Shown one piece after another: positions 26,059 through 34,218 of a stretch of DNA of 64,000 nt. This stretch comes from Silicimonas sp. (lineage in GTDB: Bacteria > Pseudomonadota > Alphaproteobacteria > Rhodobacterales > Rhodobacteraceae), in assembly GCA_013002465.1 (NCBI GenBank), contig JABDJO010000018.1, forward strand, positions 35,356-99,355, written 5' to 3'. How positions within the stretch are numbered: the stretch's first letter is position 1; each line of letters begins with the position of its first letter. The position numbers and the translations under genes were made by a program. Under the pieces are notes generated by a model, which saw only the letters and a list, made by a program, of their open reading frames with translations, ran no database searches and was not told where the DNA came from.

Positions 26059-26538
26059 ATGACAAAAGTTCTTCCCTATCGCCCCTGCGTCGGCGTTGTT
26101 CTTGCCAACAAGGACGGTCTGATCTTCACCGGCGAACGCATGGATACGCCCGGTGCATGGCAAATGCCCCAAGGCGGGATCGACCCTGGCGAAACCCCCG
26201 AAGATGCAGCCTTGCGCGAGTTGGAAGAGGAAACAGGCGTCGCCCCCGCCCTTGTCACCGTCGAAGCGGCACATCCCGACCTTGTTCTCTACGACTTGCC
26301 AGACCACCTTGTCGGCAAGCTTTGGAAGGGCCGGTATCGGGGCCAGGAACAAAGATGGTTTCTGCTGCGGTTCAAGGGCACCGACACGGACATCGACATC
26401 GCCCGCGACCACCGCGAGTTTTCCCGCTGGCGATGGTCAACGCCCGACCAGGTCCTCCGTGACATCGTTCCCTTCAAGGCCAAGGTCTATGCGCAGGTCA
26501 TGGCAGACTTTCTCCATCACTTGGAGCCCGCGCAATGA
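26059..26538 (+). CDS. rppH: RNA pyrophosphohydrolase (Nudix)
   Basis: RppH removes pyrophosphate from 5'-triphosphorylated mRNA and so starts RNase E-dependent decay. The Nudix box [23 protein letters not shown] falls at 39-61 with all consensus positions intact (G39, E45, R53, E54, E57, E58, G60). [10 protein letters not shown] at the start and [12 protein letters not shown] are typical of RppH rather than other Nudix enzymes. The ATG at 26059 is preferred. It lacks a clear ribosome-binding site, and an alternative at 26020 would add 13 residues. Its stop overlaps the next gene's ATG by 4 bases. Confidence 0.9.
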   Translation: MTKVLPYRPCVGVVLANKDGLIFTGERMDTPGAWQMPQGGIDPGETPEDAALRELEEETGVAPALVTVEAAHPDLVLYDLPDHLVGKLWKGRYRGQEQRWFLLRFKGTDTDIDIARDHREFSRWRWSTPDQVLRDIVPFKAKVYAQVMADFLHHLEPAQ

Positions 26539-27011
26539 AGCGCCTCACATTATTGCTGGTCCTTTTTGCTGGCCCGGTCCAGGCATTGTCCTGCCTTCCC
26601 CCGGACGCCGTCGGCCTCTATGTTTACGCGCGCGACAGCGACAGTGTTTACTCGATGGTTCGCGGCAAGTTGTACTATCAGCGGGAACCAATGCGGCCCG
26701 TGCCGGACCCGACGGGTAAGGACAACGGCGTCGCCGAAAGCCCGATCCGGCTCGTGGGCATGGGGCTCGGTCTCGATGGCTTCACCGTTCCCTTTGACCG
26801 CGATGTGACCTTGTCGCTAACCTGCCTCGGACCGTGGTGCGCCGATATTCCCGTCACCGGCAAGGAGGTGTTCGTGACACTGCGCCACGATGGCGACAGA
26901 TTTGTGATTGACCAGTCGGCCTGCAACGGAAATGCCATAGAAGCCACGCAGGAAAGCGAAGCGCGGCTGATTACCTGCCATCGCACCGGCACGTGCGAAA
27001 CAAGGTATTAG
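26535..27011 (+). CDS. Exported protein of unknown function, 158 aa
   Basis: A signal peptide ([18 protein letters not shown]) precedes a mature region with six or more cysteines (for example C20, and the pairs near [10 protein letters not shown] and ITCHRTGTC), suggesting disulfides in the periplasm. The start ATG overlaps the rppH stop (ATGA), so it is translationally coupled. The functional relation to RNA decay is probably none. I do not recognise the family. Confidence 0.65.
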   Translation: MKRLTLLLVLFAGPVQALSCLPPDAVGLYVYARDSDSVYSMVRGKLYYQREPMRPVPDPTGKDNGVAESPIRLVGMGLGLDGFTVPFDRDVTLSLTCLGPWCADIPVTGKEVFVTLRHDGDRFVIDQSACNGNAIEATQESEARLITCHRTGTCETRY

Positions 27012-27070
27012 GTCTGACGTGGCGACAAATCCACTTTCCCTGACCGCAGCGCCCGGATAAACCCCGCCGC

Positions 27071-27925
27071 ATGGGCAAGGAACGCATCGACACGCGCGCC
27101 ATCGGGCTGGACGTCGGACTTGGCTTCGTCAAATGGCTGACGGGGGCCGAGAACCTGCACTACGGGCTGTGGACCGGGCTTGATGCCGTTGCGGAGAACA
27201 CGGGTCGGGCCCAAACGGCCTATACGGACAAGCTGTTTGGCTATCTGCCCGACGGACCGCTTTCGATCCTCGATATCGGTGGCGGTGCCGGGGAAACCGC
27301 GCGCAAGCTGATCGCACTGGGCCACAAGGTCGAAATCGTCGTACCCTCGGTCGTGCTGGCCGCGCGATGCCGGGCAAACGCGCCCGAAGCACAGGTCCAC
27401 GAAATGACCTTCGAAGCCTTCGAAACCGATACTCGCTACGACCTCTGCCTGTTTTCGGAAAGCTTTCAATACATCCCGCTCAACATTGCCCTTGGGAAGG
27501 CGCTGGAACTACTGAAACCCGGCGGTCACATCCTGATTGCTGATTGCTTCCGGTCCGAAGACTTTGCCCCCGACAGAGTAACCCGCACCCCGGGTGGTGG
27601 GCACCCGATCGCGGACTTTCGCGATCAGATCGCAGCACTCCCGGTTGAAACCCGAAAGGAAGAGGACATCACCGAGGCCGTCGCTCCTTCCATTGATCTG
27701 GAACAGGCGTTGTTTCATGTCTTTGGCGACGCCGTTACCCGAGTGGAAACCGAACTGGCCGAGAAACGGCCCAAATCCCGATGGCTTCTGAACCGGGCGC
27801 TAAAGATGCTGATGAGCCGACGGCGGCGCAACAGGCTCGATATCCGTTTGCGCGGGCACGAACGGACAAGTGCGGCGTTCATAAAGAACAATCGCTACCT
27901 GATCACATTGTTGGAAAAGCTCTGA
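27071..27925 (+). CDS. Class I SAM-dependent methyltransferase, 284 aa
   Basis: The SAM-binding motif I is ILDIGGGAGETARKL (about residues 65-79), followed by an acidic post-I strand region and the motif IV-like YDLCLFSESFQYIPL. ALELLKPGGHILIADCF is the typical post-motif segment of UbiE/COQ5-type enzymes. A basic C-terminal tail (SRRRRNRLDIRLRG) could contact membrane or nucleic acid. The substrate is unknown. It lies 59 bases after the exported protein gene and may share the rppH transcript. Confidence 0.78.
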   Translation: MGKERIDTRAIGLDVGLGFVKWLTGAENLHYGLWTGLDAVAENTGRAQTAYTDKLFGYLPDGPLSILDIGGGAGETARKLIALGHKVEIVVPSVVLAARCRANAPEAQVHEMTFEAFETDTRYDLCLFSESFQYIPLNIALGKALELLKPGGHILIADCFRSEDFAPDRVTRTPGGGHPIADFRDQIAALPVETRKEEDITEAVAPSIDLEQALFHVFGDAVTRVETELAEKRPKSRWLLNRALKMLMSRRRRNRLDIRLRGHERTSAAFIKNNRYLITLLEKL

Positions 27926-28173
27926 TCAAGGAACGCTCGCGGAGCCTTGTCGGCCCAATTCGGGACGAGGGACTTGGACAACTTCAAAGCCCCGCGAAAC
28001 GCTAACCTTTACCCCTCGCACTCGTTACGCAGCCTACCATTTACTCGCTTCACCACTCGATACGATGTGCGGACCGACTTTCGTGACCTTCAATTGATCG
28101 GCCGATCCGCGGTGAAATGCGTCTTTGAAAAGAACCACCCCACCATTGCGACCTGAGCCTAGGGTGACCCCTT

Positions 28174-28190
28174 GTTGACCTAGGGTCAAC
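28174..28190. promoter_or_regulatory. Perfect palindrome GTTGACC-TAG-GGTCAAC
   Basis: The 7-bp arms are identical inverted copies around TAG. A related sequence CCTAGGGTGACC lies exactly 21 bp upstream (28158), that is on the same face of the helix. The site is 145 bases upstream of the dnaE2 start and could be an operator. Confidence 0.4.
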
Positions 28191-28273
28191 TCGTGACAGG
28201 CCAGCTAGTGTGATCCAATCGTGAATCCGTGCGCTTGTGCGTGAACTTGATCGTGAACGCAGACTGGAAAAAA

Positions 28274-28288
28274 GAACAAAGCGTGAAT
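28274..28288. promoter_or_regulatory. Candidate SOS (LexA) box, one mismatch
   Basis: GAAC-N7-GAAT compares with the alphaproteobacterial LexA direct repeat GAAC-N7-GAAC (or GTTC-N7-GTTC on the other strand). It lies about 50 bases before the dnaE2 ATG, in a stretch with several more GTGAA(C/T) repeats. dnaE2 is SOS-controlled in many bacteria, which makes the match plausible. Confidence 0.35.
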
Positions 28289-28335
28289 ATCATGCAAGGC
28301 AGCCAGGAATCACACGCCAATCGTCGGGAATCACC

Positions 28336-31300
28336 ATGGGCTTTGCCGAGCTTTCGGCCATGTCGAACTTTACCTTCCTTACCGGGGCCAGCCACGCCGA
28401 GGAATATATCGACCGTTCTGCCCTTCTGGGGCTTTCGGCCATTGCGATTGCCGATGTGAACTCGGTTGCAGGCATCGTGCGCGCCCATACCCGCGTGCGC
28501 GAGATCACCCGCGAGGTCAAAGAGCGTCTGACCGCCGACCTGATTGGCCCCCCCGCCCCGGTGGCGGGCTGGGAAGGCAGAACACAGGTGTTCGAAAGCT
28601 ATCCCGGCAGCGCGTTCCGACAGCGCAATGGCACACTTTCGGATATCGAAACGACCGATCCTCTGAACAGGCCAAAGGCGGGGTTTGAAACCAGGGTGCG
28701 GCCGCCGCCCCTGGATGCCTCGGCCGCCATTTTGAACATTCCGCGTCTTTTGCCCGCCGCGCGGATCGTGCTCGACACCGGGTTTTCGGTCACCACCCTG
28801 CCCAAGACCCGGCAGGGCTGGGGTCACCTCTGCCGTTTGATCTCGCGCGGGCGGCTTCGGGCCGAGAAAGGGTCCTGCCTTCTTTACATGGACGACCTGA
28901 TCGAATTTGGCGGCGGCCTTGCGCTTTTGATCCACCCACCAGAGGCGCAGTCCTTAAAAACCGGCGCGGGAGACTGGACGTCACAGGCGCAACGGCTGAC
29001 GCGCCGCTTTGCCGAAGACTGCCACCTGGTGATGACGCCGCGCTATGACGGGCAGGACAGCGCGCGGTTCGACAAGCTTGCTGCCCTCGCCCGGGATCTT
29101 GGCATTCCCACCGTCGCCTCGGCCCAACCCCGGATGCACCACGGATCACGCAGAAAGCTTGCCGATGTGCTGACCGCAATCCGCGAAGGCCGGAAGGTCG
29201 ACGACCTTGGCCGTGCCGCCCTGGCCAATGCCGAACAGCGCCTGCGCTCTGAAACCGAGATGCGCCGCCTTCTCGGCCCCCACGGTGATGCCATCGACCG
29301 CGCCGCCGCCCTGGCCGACACGCTCACCTTCTCGCTGGATGAGTTGCGCTATGAATACCCGTCGGAAATTGCGAAAGGCGAAACCGCCGCCGGACGTCTC
29401 ACGCGCCTTGCATATGAAGGGCTGAAATGGCGTTACCCCGCAGGCGCGCCGGATCATGTGCAAAACCTGCTGAAGCACGAATTGACCCTGATCGCCAAGC
29501 TGAAATACGAACCCTACTTCCTGACGGTCCGCGATGTGGTGGCCTTTGCACGGCAACGCGGCATTCTCTGCCAGGGCCGTGGATCAGCGGCCAATTCCGT
29601 CGTCTGCTACTGCCTTGGCGTCACCTCCGTCTCACCCGAGATCGGCACCATGGTCTTCGAACGCTTCGTTTCCGAAGCCCGCGACGAACCGCCCGACATC
29701 GACGTCGACTTCGAACACGAACGCCGCGAAGAGGTGATCCAACACATCTATGAACGCTATGGCCGCCACCGCGCCGGGCTTTGCGCCACCGTCGTCCACT
29801 ATCGCGGCAAACGCGCCATCCGCGAGGTCGGCCGCGCCATGGGCCTGACCGAGGATACCATCGGCGCGATTTCCTCGCAGCTTTGGGGCTTCTTCGACAC
29901 CAGCGGAATGGCCGAACAACAACTGCGCGAGATCGGCCTCGACCCAACCGACAAGCGCCTAGCCCTTACCCTGAAGCTGATCTTCGAAATTCAGGGCTTC
30001 CCCCGCCACTTGTCGCAACACGTCGGCGGTTTTATCATCACCGAAGGTCGGCTGGACGAACTCGTCCCGATCGAGAACGCCACGATGGAGGACCGCACCG
30101 TCATCTGCTGGGACAAGGACGATATTGATTCCCTTGGCATCCTCAAGGTCGATGTGCTGGCGCTTGGCATGCTGTCCTGCATCAGGAAGGCTTTCGAACT
30201 GATCCGCATGCACCACCAGACCGACTATACTCTGGCCACGCTGCCCCCTGAGGATCCGGCGGTTTATGACATGCTCTGCAAGGCCGACAGCTTGGGCGTC
30301 TTCCAGGTCGAATCCCGCGCCCAGATGAACTTCCTTCCGCGGATGAAACCCCGCACCTTCTATGACCTCGTGATCGAAACCGCGATCATCCGTCCGGGGC
30401 CGATCCAGGGCGACATGGTCCATCCCTTCCTGAAACGCAGGAACGGCGAGGAAAAGGTCGAGTTTCCCTCTGACGCACTCGGCAAGGTCCTGGGTAAAAC
30501 CCTCGGCGTGCCTCTCTTTCAGGAACAAGCCATGCAAATCGCCATCGTAGGTGCGGGCTTCACCCCGGAAGAGGCCGACCGCCTGAGGCGGTCCCTCGCC
30601 ACCTTCAAGAAACACGGGTCCGTCTCGGAATTCCGCAACCGCTTTCTTAAAGGCATGCGCAACAATGGCTACGATGACGACTTCGCGGAACGCTGTTTTT
30701 CCCAGATCGAGGGTTTCGGCAGCTACGGCTTCCCCGAAAGCCACGCCGCCTCCTTCGCCCTTTTGGTCTATGCCTCAAGCTGGCTCAAATGCCACCACCC
30801 GGGTATCTTCGCCTGTGCGCTTCTGAATGCCCAACCCATGGGCTTTTACGCGCCCGCCCAGATCGTCCGCGACGCCCGCGAACACGGGGTCGAGGTCCGC
30901 CCGCCCTGCATCAACACCTCGACCTGGGACAATATCATGGAACCCGACGGCAAGGGCGGCCTCGCGCTCCGCCTCGGGTTTCGCCAGATCAAGGCCATGC
31001 GCGAAGAAGAAGGCACCTGGATCGCCGCTGCCCGTGGCAATGGATACCTGTCGGTCGAAGACGTCTGGCGCCGCGCAGGGATCGAACCCCGGCTCTTGCG
31101 CATCCTGGCCGAAGCGGATGTCTTTGCCGCCCTCGGACTGTCCCGGCGCGATGCACTTTGGGGCGCTGCGGCCATCGTCTCGGACAAACCCCTGCCGCTT
31201 TTTGCCAGCGACATGGACGGCGAAGGGATCGAAGAAGACCCCGCCCGCCTGCCCGAAATGACTGCCGGTGAACACGTGGTCGAGGATTACGTCTCGATGC

Positions 31301-31368
31301 GCCTGACCCTGCGCGCCCACCCCATGGCGTTCTTGCGCCACAGGCTGACCCCCCAAGGTGTGAGGTGA
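28336..31368 (+). CDS. dnaE2: Error-prone DNA polymerase III alpha-type subunit
   Basis: This 1010-residue C-family polymerase performs translesion synthesis after DNA damage. FAELSAMSNFTFLTGASH marks the start of the PHP domain. RYEYPSEI, QGRGSAANSVVCYCLGVTSV and PPDIDVDFEHERREEV are the palm motifs with the catalytic aspartates (DIDVDF), and SYGFPESHAASFALLVYASSWLKCH is typical of DnaE2 rather than replicative DnaE1. The length, without the DnaE1 C-terminal extension, also fits. The ATG at 28336 matches the family's start; the frame from 28237 includes regulatory DNA. The usual imuA-imuB genes are missing upstream, so the mutasome partners must be elsewhere or absent. Confidence 0.93.
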   Translation: MGFAELSAMSNFTFLTGASHAEEYIDRSALLGLSAIAIADVNSVAGIVRAHTRVREITREVKERLTADLIGPPAPVAGWEGRTQVFESYPGSAFRQRNGTLSDIETTDPLNRPKAGFETRVRPPPLDASAAILNIPRLLPAARIVLDTGFSVTTLPKTRQGWGHLCRLISRGRLRAEKGSCLLYMDDLIEFGGGLALLIHPPEAQSLKTGAGDWTSQAQRLTRRFAEDCHLVMTPRYDGQDSARFDKLAALARDLGIPTVASAQPRMHHGSRRKLADVLTAIREGRKVDDLGRAALANAEQRLRSETEMRRLLGPHGDAIDRAAALADTLTFSLDELRYEYPSEIAKGETAAGRLTRLAYEGLKWRYPAGAPDHVQNLLKHELTLIAKLKYEPYFLTVRDVVAFARQRGILCQGRGSAANSVVCYCLGVTSVSPEIGTMVFERFVSEARDEPPDIDVDFEHERREEVIQHIYERYGRHRAGLCATVVHYRGKRAIREVGRAMGLTEDTIGAISSQLWGFFDTSGMAEQQLREIGLDPTDKRLALTLKLIFEIQGFPRHLSQHVGGFIITEGRLDELVPIENATMEDRTVICWDKDDIDSLGILKVDVLALGMLSCIRKAFELIRMHHQTDYTLATLPPEDPAVYDMLCKADSLGVFQVESRAQMNFLPRMKPRTFYDLVIETAIIRPGPIQGDMVHPFLKRRNGEEKVEFPSDALGKVLGKTLGVPLFQEQAMQIAIVGAGFTPEEADRLRRSLATFKKHGSVSEFRNRFLKGMRNNGYDDDFAERCFSQIEGFGSYGFPESHAASFALLVYASSWLKCHHPGIFACALLNAQPMGFYAPAQIVRDAREHGVEVRPPCINTSTWDNIMEPDGKGGLALRLGFRQIKAMREEEGTWIAAARGNGYLSVEDVWRRAGIEPRLLRILAEADVFAALGLSRRDALWGAAAIVSDKPLPLFASDMDGEGIEEDPARLPEMTAGEHVVEDYVSMRLTLRAHPMAFLRHRLTPQGVR

Positions 31369-31686
31369 ACCCGGCCTGAACCCCTGAAATGCCTGTCGCG
31401 TTCAAGTTACCTTGTTCCTCGACTGACGACACAGACGGTGACCAAAAAGGCCGATTCAGCGAAGGACGATTAAACGGGGTTTTGAAAGTGGCATCGTCAA
31501 ACGCGGGCGCGACGGCATCAGAAAACCAACGTTTCAATTCCCAACACCAAAGGGCTGCTCCGTCCTGCATTTCTCGTGTCCGCCCGCGAAAAAAGCCTCG
31601 GGCAGCGCACCACGCATTAATTTCCTGACATACCCTGTCAGCATGGCCAGGTGACGGCTTTTGCGAATGGCGCTAGGGTTCGATCC
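31369..31686. other. Intergenic region between dnaE2 and tag
   Basis: I see no gene. A perfect inverted repeat CTGACA-TACCC-TGTCAG at 31625-31641 lies about 45 bases before the tag start and could be an operator. No clear terminator for dnaE2 is visible. Confidence 0.45.
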
Positions 31687-32262
31687 ATGGCCGACCCGAT
31701 TGACGACAAACCCCGCTGCTTTGGATCCCACTCAGAGCTTTACGCCCACTATCACGACACCGAATGGGGCGTGCCCGTTCACGATGATCGGATGCTGTTC
31801 GAAATGCTGATCCTGGAAGGGGCGCATGCCGGTCTTTCCTGGGAAACGATATTGAAAAAGCGCGACGGTTACCGTGACGTTTACCATAACTTCGACGTCG
31901 ATCGAGTCGCCAGCATGACCGATACGGAACTTGACGCCGCACTCTTGAACCCTGCCATTGTGCGGCACCGCCAGAAAGTACCCGGAGCGCGAACAAATGC
32001 GCGAATTTTTAAGGGTATGCAGCAGGACTATGGCAGTTTTTCCAACTGGCTTTGGGCACATGTAGATGGCACGCCGCTTCGAGGGGACTGGAAGACAAAG
32101 TCCGACGTGCCAGCGAAAACCCCACTGGCAGAAGGCATATCAAAAGACCTGAAAAAGCGCGGAATGACCTTTGTCGGGCCGACAATCATCTATGCCTATC
32201 TGCAGGCGGTGGGCGTGGTGAATGACCACTGGCGCGGGTGCTGGATATCAACCAGGACCTAA
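31687..32262 (+). CDS. tag: DNA-3-methyladenine glycosylase I
   Basis: This enzyme excises 3-methyladenine from alkylated DNA. Zinc-site residues of the Tag family are visible: the N-terminal RCF cysteine, H of YHDTEWG near residue 21, and the C-terminal DHWRGC histidine and cysteine. W in EWGVP and EMLILEGAHAGLSWETIL complete the HhH-like glycosylase core. 191 residues is normal. The ATG at 31687 is preferred over the frame's 31651. It sits near dnaE2, a second DNA-damage gene, but has its own upstream region. Confidence 0.93.
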   Translation: MADPIDDKPRCFGSHSELYAHYHDTEWGVPVHDDRMLFEMLILEGAHAGLSWETILKKRDGYRDVYHNFDVDRVASMTDTELDAALLNPAIVRHRQKVPGARTNARIFKGMQQDYGSFSNWLWAHVDGTPLRGDWKTKSDVPAKTPLAEGISKDLKKRGMTFVGPTIIYAYLQAVGVVNDHWRGCWISTRT

Positions 32263-32276
32263 AGCAGCATCCCCAT

Positions 32277-32720
32277 TTACTTATTCTTGCCGCTATTGTT
32301 GGACCCGCCTTGGCTATTGTTGGACCCGCCCTGATTGCCCTGGCCACCAGCCCCGCCAGACTGACCATTGCCTTGACCGTGCCCGCCGGGGCCCTGCGCA
32401 TTGCCTTGCGATGGGGTGTCGGCGGGTTTCGCCGCAGTTTTTCCCTGGGCCCCAGAGGCTCCCTTCGCGACGGCAATGATCTCGTCTCTGGTCACTAACC
32501 CACTGCCATCCAAATCGTATTTCTTCATCGCAGCCTTGGCGACGCGCCCAGGCACCTGCGTGTTTCTGCGCACGAAAAATGCGGTGAACTCCGCCTCGGT
32601 TATGACGCCGTCGCCGTTCATGTCTATGGCTTCCATGGGCGTGGCCCGCGCTGCTTGACCCTCCACAACAACGAGACAGCCAGCCAACAGGCAAAGGATG
32701 CTGGGTTTGATCATTGGCAT
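32277..32720 (-). CDS. Exported EF-hand protein with Gly/Asn/Gln-rich tail, 147 aa
   Basis: A signal peptide (residues 1-26) precedes two EF-hand loops, DMNGDGVITEAE and DLDGSGLVTRDE, with all calcium ligands in place. From about residue 90 the sequence is low-complexity: rich in G, Q, N and S, with two tandem GGSNNSQ units that correspond to an 18-bp identity repeated at a 21-bp period in the DNA (32292-32330). It is likely a periplasmic or secreted calcium-binding protein; the tail may mediate aggregation or matrix binding. It is convergent with tag, 14 bases away. Confidence 0.78.
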   Translation of the reverse strand: MPMIKPSILCLLAGCLVVVEGQAARATPMEAIDMNGDGVITEAEFTAFFVRRNTQVPGRVAKAAMKKYDLDGSGLVTRDEIIAVAKGASGAQGKTAAKPADTPSQGNAQGPGGHGQGNGQSGGAGGQGNQGGSNNSQGGSNNSGKNK

Positions 32721-32854
32721 AACAGACTACTCCGTCTTGATCCTGACGATACAGGACTGACCCGAACCGTGCGTAAAGACAGGGTTAACTTTGGAAAAAG
32801 GCGACAAAATGGCCGTGAATCTAGGTTATTTGGGCGTTGTCAAAGGCCGACCGA

Positions 32855-34114
32855 TCAGCGCAATCGCTTCAGGATTTCATAGCTGGCATACCCATCGGGC
32901 ACCAACCCAACCGAACTTTGGAACCGTCGGATCGCCTGAATGGTGTTCGGGCCAATGATGCCATCCACACCATCGGTGTTGAATCCTCGCCGAGTCAAAA
33001 GGCGCTGCATTTCCTTCTTTTCCACAAATCGAAGGTTTCGGTCCCCGCGCGGCCACCCCGACTGCAACGGCCCAGCCCCTGCAATGCGATCAGACAGATG
33101 CCCGACTCCGATCACGTAGGCATCCGCCGTGTTATAGCGCTCGATCACATGGAAATTGTCGAAGATCATGAACGCCGCCCCCTGCGCGCCTGCAGGCAAA
33201 AGAATCGATGCGCGTCCGTGGTTTGGCACCCTTGCGCCGCGTGTATCGCGCACGCCGAGCGCCGCCCAATCGCCTGGGCTTTTCTTCACCCGTTCGCCCG
33301 TCAGACCGTAATTGAACCCACGCGGCAAAGTCACCTCGACACCCCAGGGCTGACCTTTACGCCAGCCAAAGCGTTTCAGATAGGCTGCGGTCGAGGCAAG
33401 CGCGTCAGTGGGATCGTCAGACCAGATGTCGCGCTTTCCGTCGCCCCTGAAATCGACGGCATAGGAAAGGTAAGACGTTGGAATGAACTGGGTATGCCCC
33501 ATTGCCCCGGCCCAACTTCCGGTCATTCGCCGAGGCGGAACGTCTCCGGCCTGAATGATCTTCAGGGCAGCGATCAACTGGCTTTCAAAAAACCGCCCAC
33601 GCCGACCGTCAAAGGCCAGTGTTGCAAGGGCTTCGATCAGCGGTTCGCTGCCACGAAAGCTCCCATAGGCACTTTCCAAACCCCAGATTGCCGCCACAAC
33701 CTCGGCCTCGACCCCATAGCGGGCCTCGATCTCACCCAGCAGCCTCTTGTTCTGGCGAAGCGCCGCGCGACCGTTCTTGACACGGGTTTCCGACGCAGCG
33801 CTATCGAGGTATTCCCAGATTTGCTTGGTGAATTCGGATTGGTTGCGATCCTTCTGGATCACGTTGGCGTTGTAGCGCACGCCTTGAAACGCCGCGTTGA
33901 ACACGGCATCGCGAATACCGGCGGATCGGGCACGCCCGCGAAACCGGTCGATCCAGCGTTCAAAGGCTATGTTCGACGAATTTGCCTGAGCCAACACGAT
34001 GGTACTTTCTTCGGGCGCGCCGGGGCGCGGTTTAGGTGGGATGGATTGTTCGGGCGCGGCCAGTGCTGTGCCTGCCAAACAAACCCCCAAAAGTGCGGCA
34101 ATGACAATGCGCAT
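32855..34114 (-). CDS. Lytic murein transglycosylase (MltB family) with peptidoglycan-binding domain, 419 aa
   Basis: A signal peptide (MRIVIAALLGVCLAGTALAA) sends the protein to the periplasm. The MltB-type SLT domain contains the catalytic glutamate in IWGLESAYGSF and the GAMGHTQFIPTSYL block. The C-terminal 60 residues (LLTRRGFNTDGVDGIIGPNTIQAIRRFQ) form a PG_binding_1 domain. It cleaves the MurNAc-GlcNAc bond to give anhydromuropeptides. There is no lipobox, so it is soluble, unlike E. coli MltB. It precedes the EF-hand gene by 134 bases. Confidence 0.92.
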   Translation of the reverse strand: MRIVIAALLGVCLAGTALAAPEQSIPPKPRPGAPEESTIVLAQANSSNIAFERWIDRFRGRARSAGIRDAVFNAAFQGVRYNANVIQKDRNQSEFTKQIWEYLDSAASETRVKNGRAALRQNKRLLGEIEARYGVEAEVVAAIWGLESAYGSFRGSEPLIEALATLAFDGRRGRFFESQLIAALKIIQAGDVPPRRMTGSWAGAMGHTQFIPTSYLSYAVDFRGDGKRDIWSDDPTDALASTAAYLKRFGWRKGQPWGVEVTLPRGFNYGLTGERVKKSPGDWAALGVRDTRGARVPNHGRASILLPAGAQGAAFMIFDNFHVIERYNTADAYVIGVGHLSDRIAGAGPLQSGWPRGDRNLRFVEKKEMQRLLTRRGFNTDGVDGIIGPNTIQAIRRFQSSVGLVPDGYASYEILKRLR

Positions 34115-34218
34115 CGGGAGACCTGTTTCTGCTCTTTTCTTTCAGACTAGCGGGATTCGCCCAAGCCCGGAAGACACCAGAACACGATCGGCGAAGGACT
34201 GCCTTGGTCAACGACACG

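Larger units (their letters stand above)
27926..28335. other. Control region upstream of dnaE2
   Basis: There is no gene in these 410 bases. The second half holds two CCTAGGGT direct repeats 21 bp apart, a perfect GTTGACC-TAG-GGTCAAC palindrome, four CGTGAA copies (28220, 28240, 28252, 28282) and a near-match to the alphaproteobacterial LexA box. imuA and imuB, the usual partners of dnaE2, are not here. Confidence 0.55.

Noticed and set aside
25897..26538. Longer start for rppH at 25897
   Set aside because: The added 54 residues overlap the start and promoter of the divergent membrane-protein gene and are not family-like.
28240..28260. GAAC-N8-GAAC as a LexA box before dnaE2
   Set aside because: The spacing is 8, whereas the alphaproteobacterial box needs 7. 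The neighbouring GAAC-N7-GAAT was kept instead as a weak candidate.
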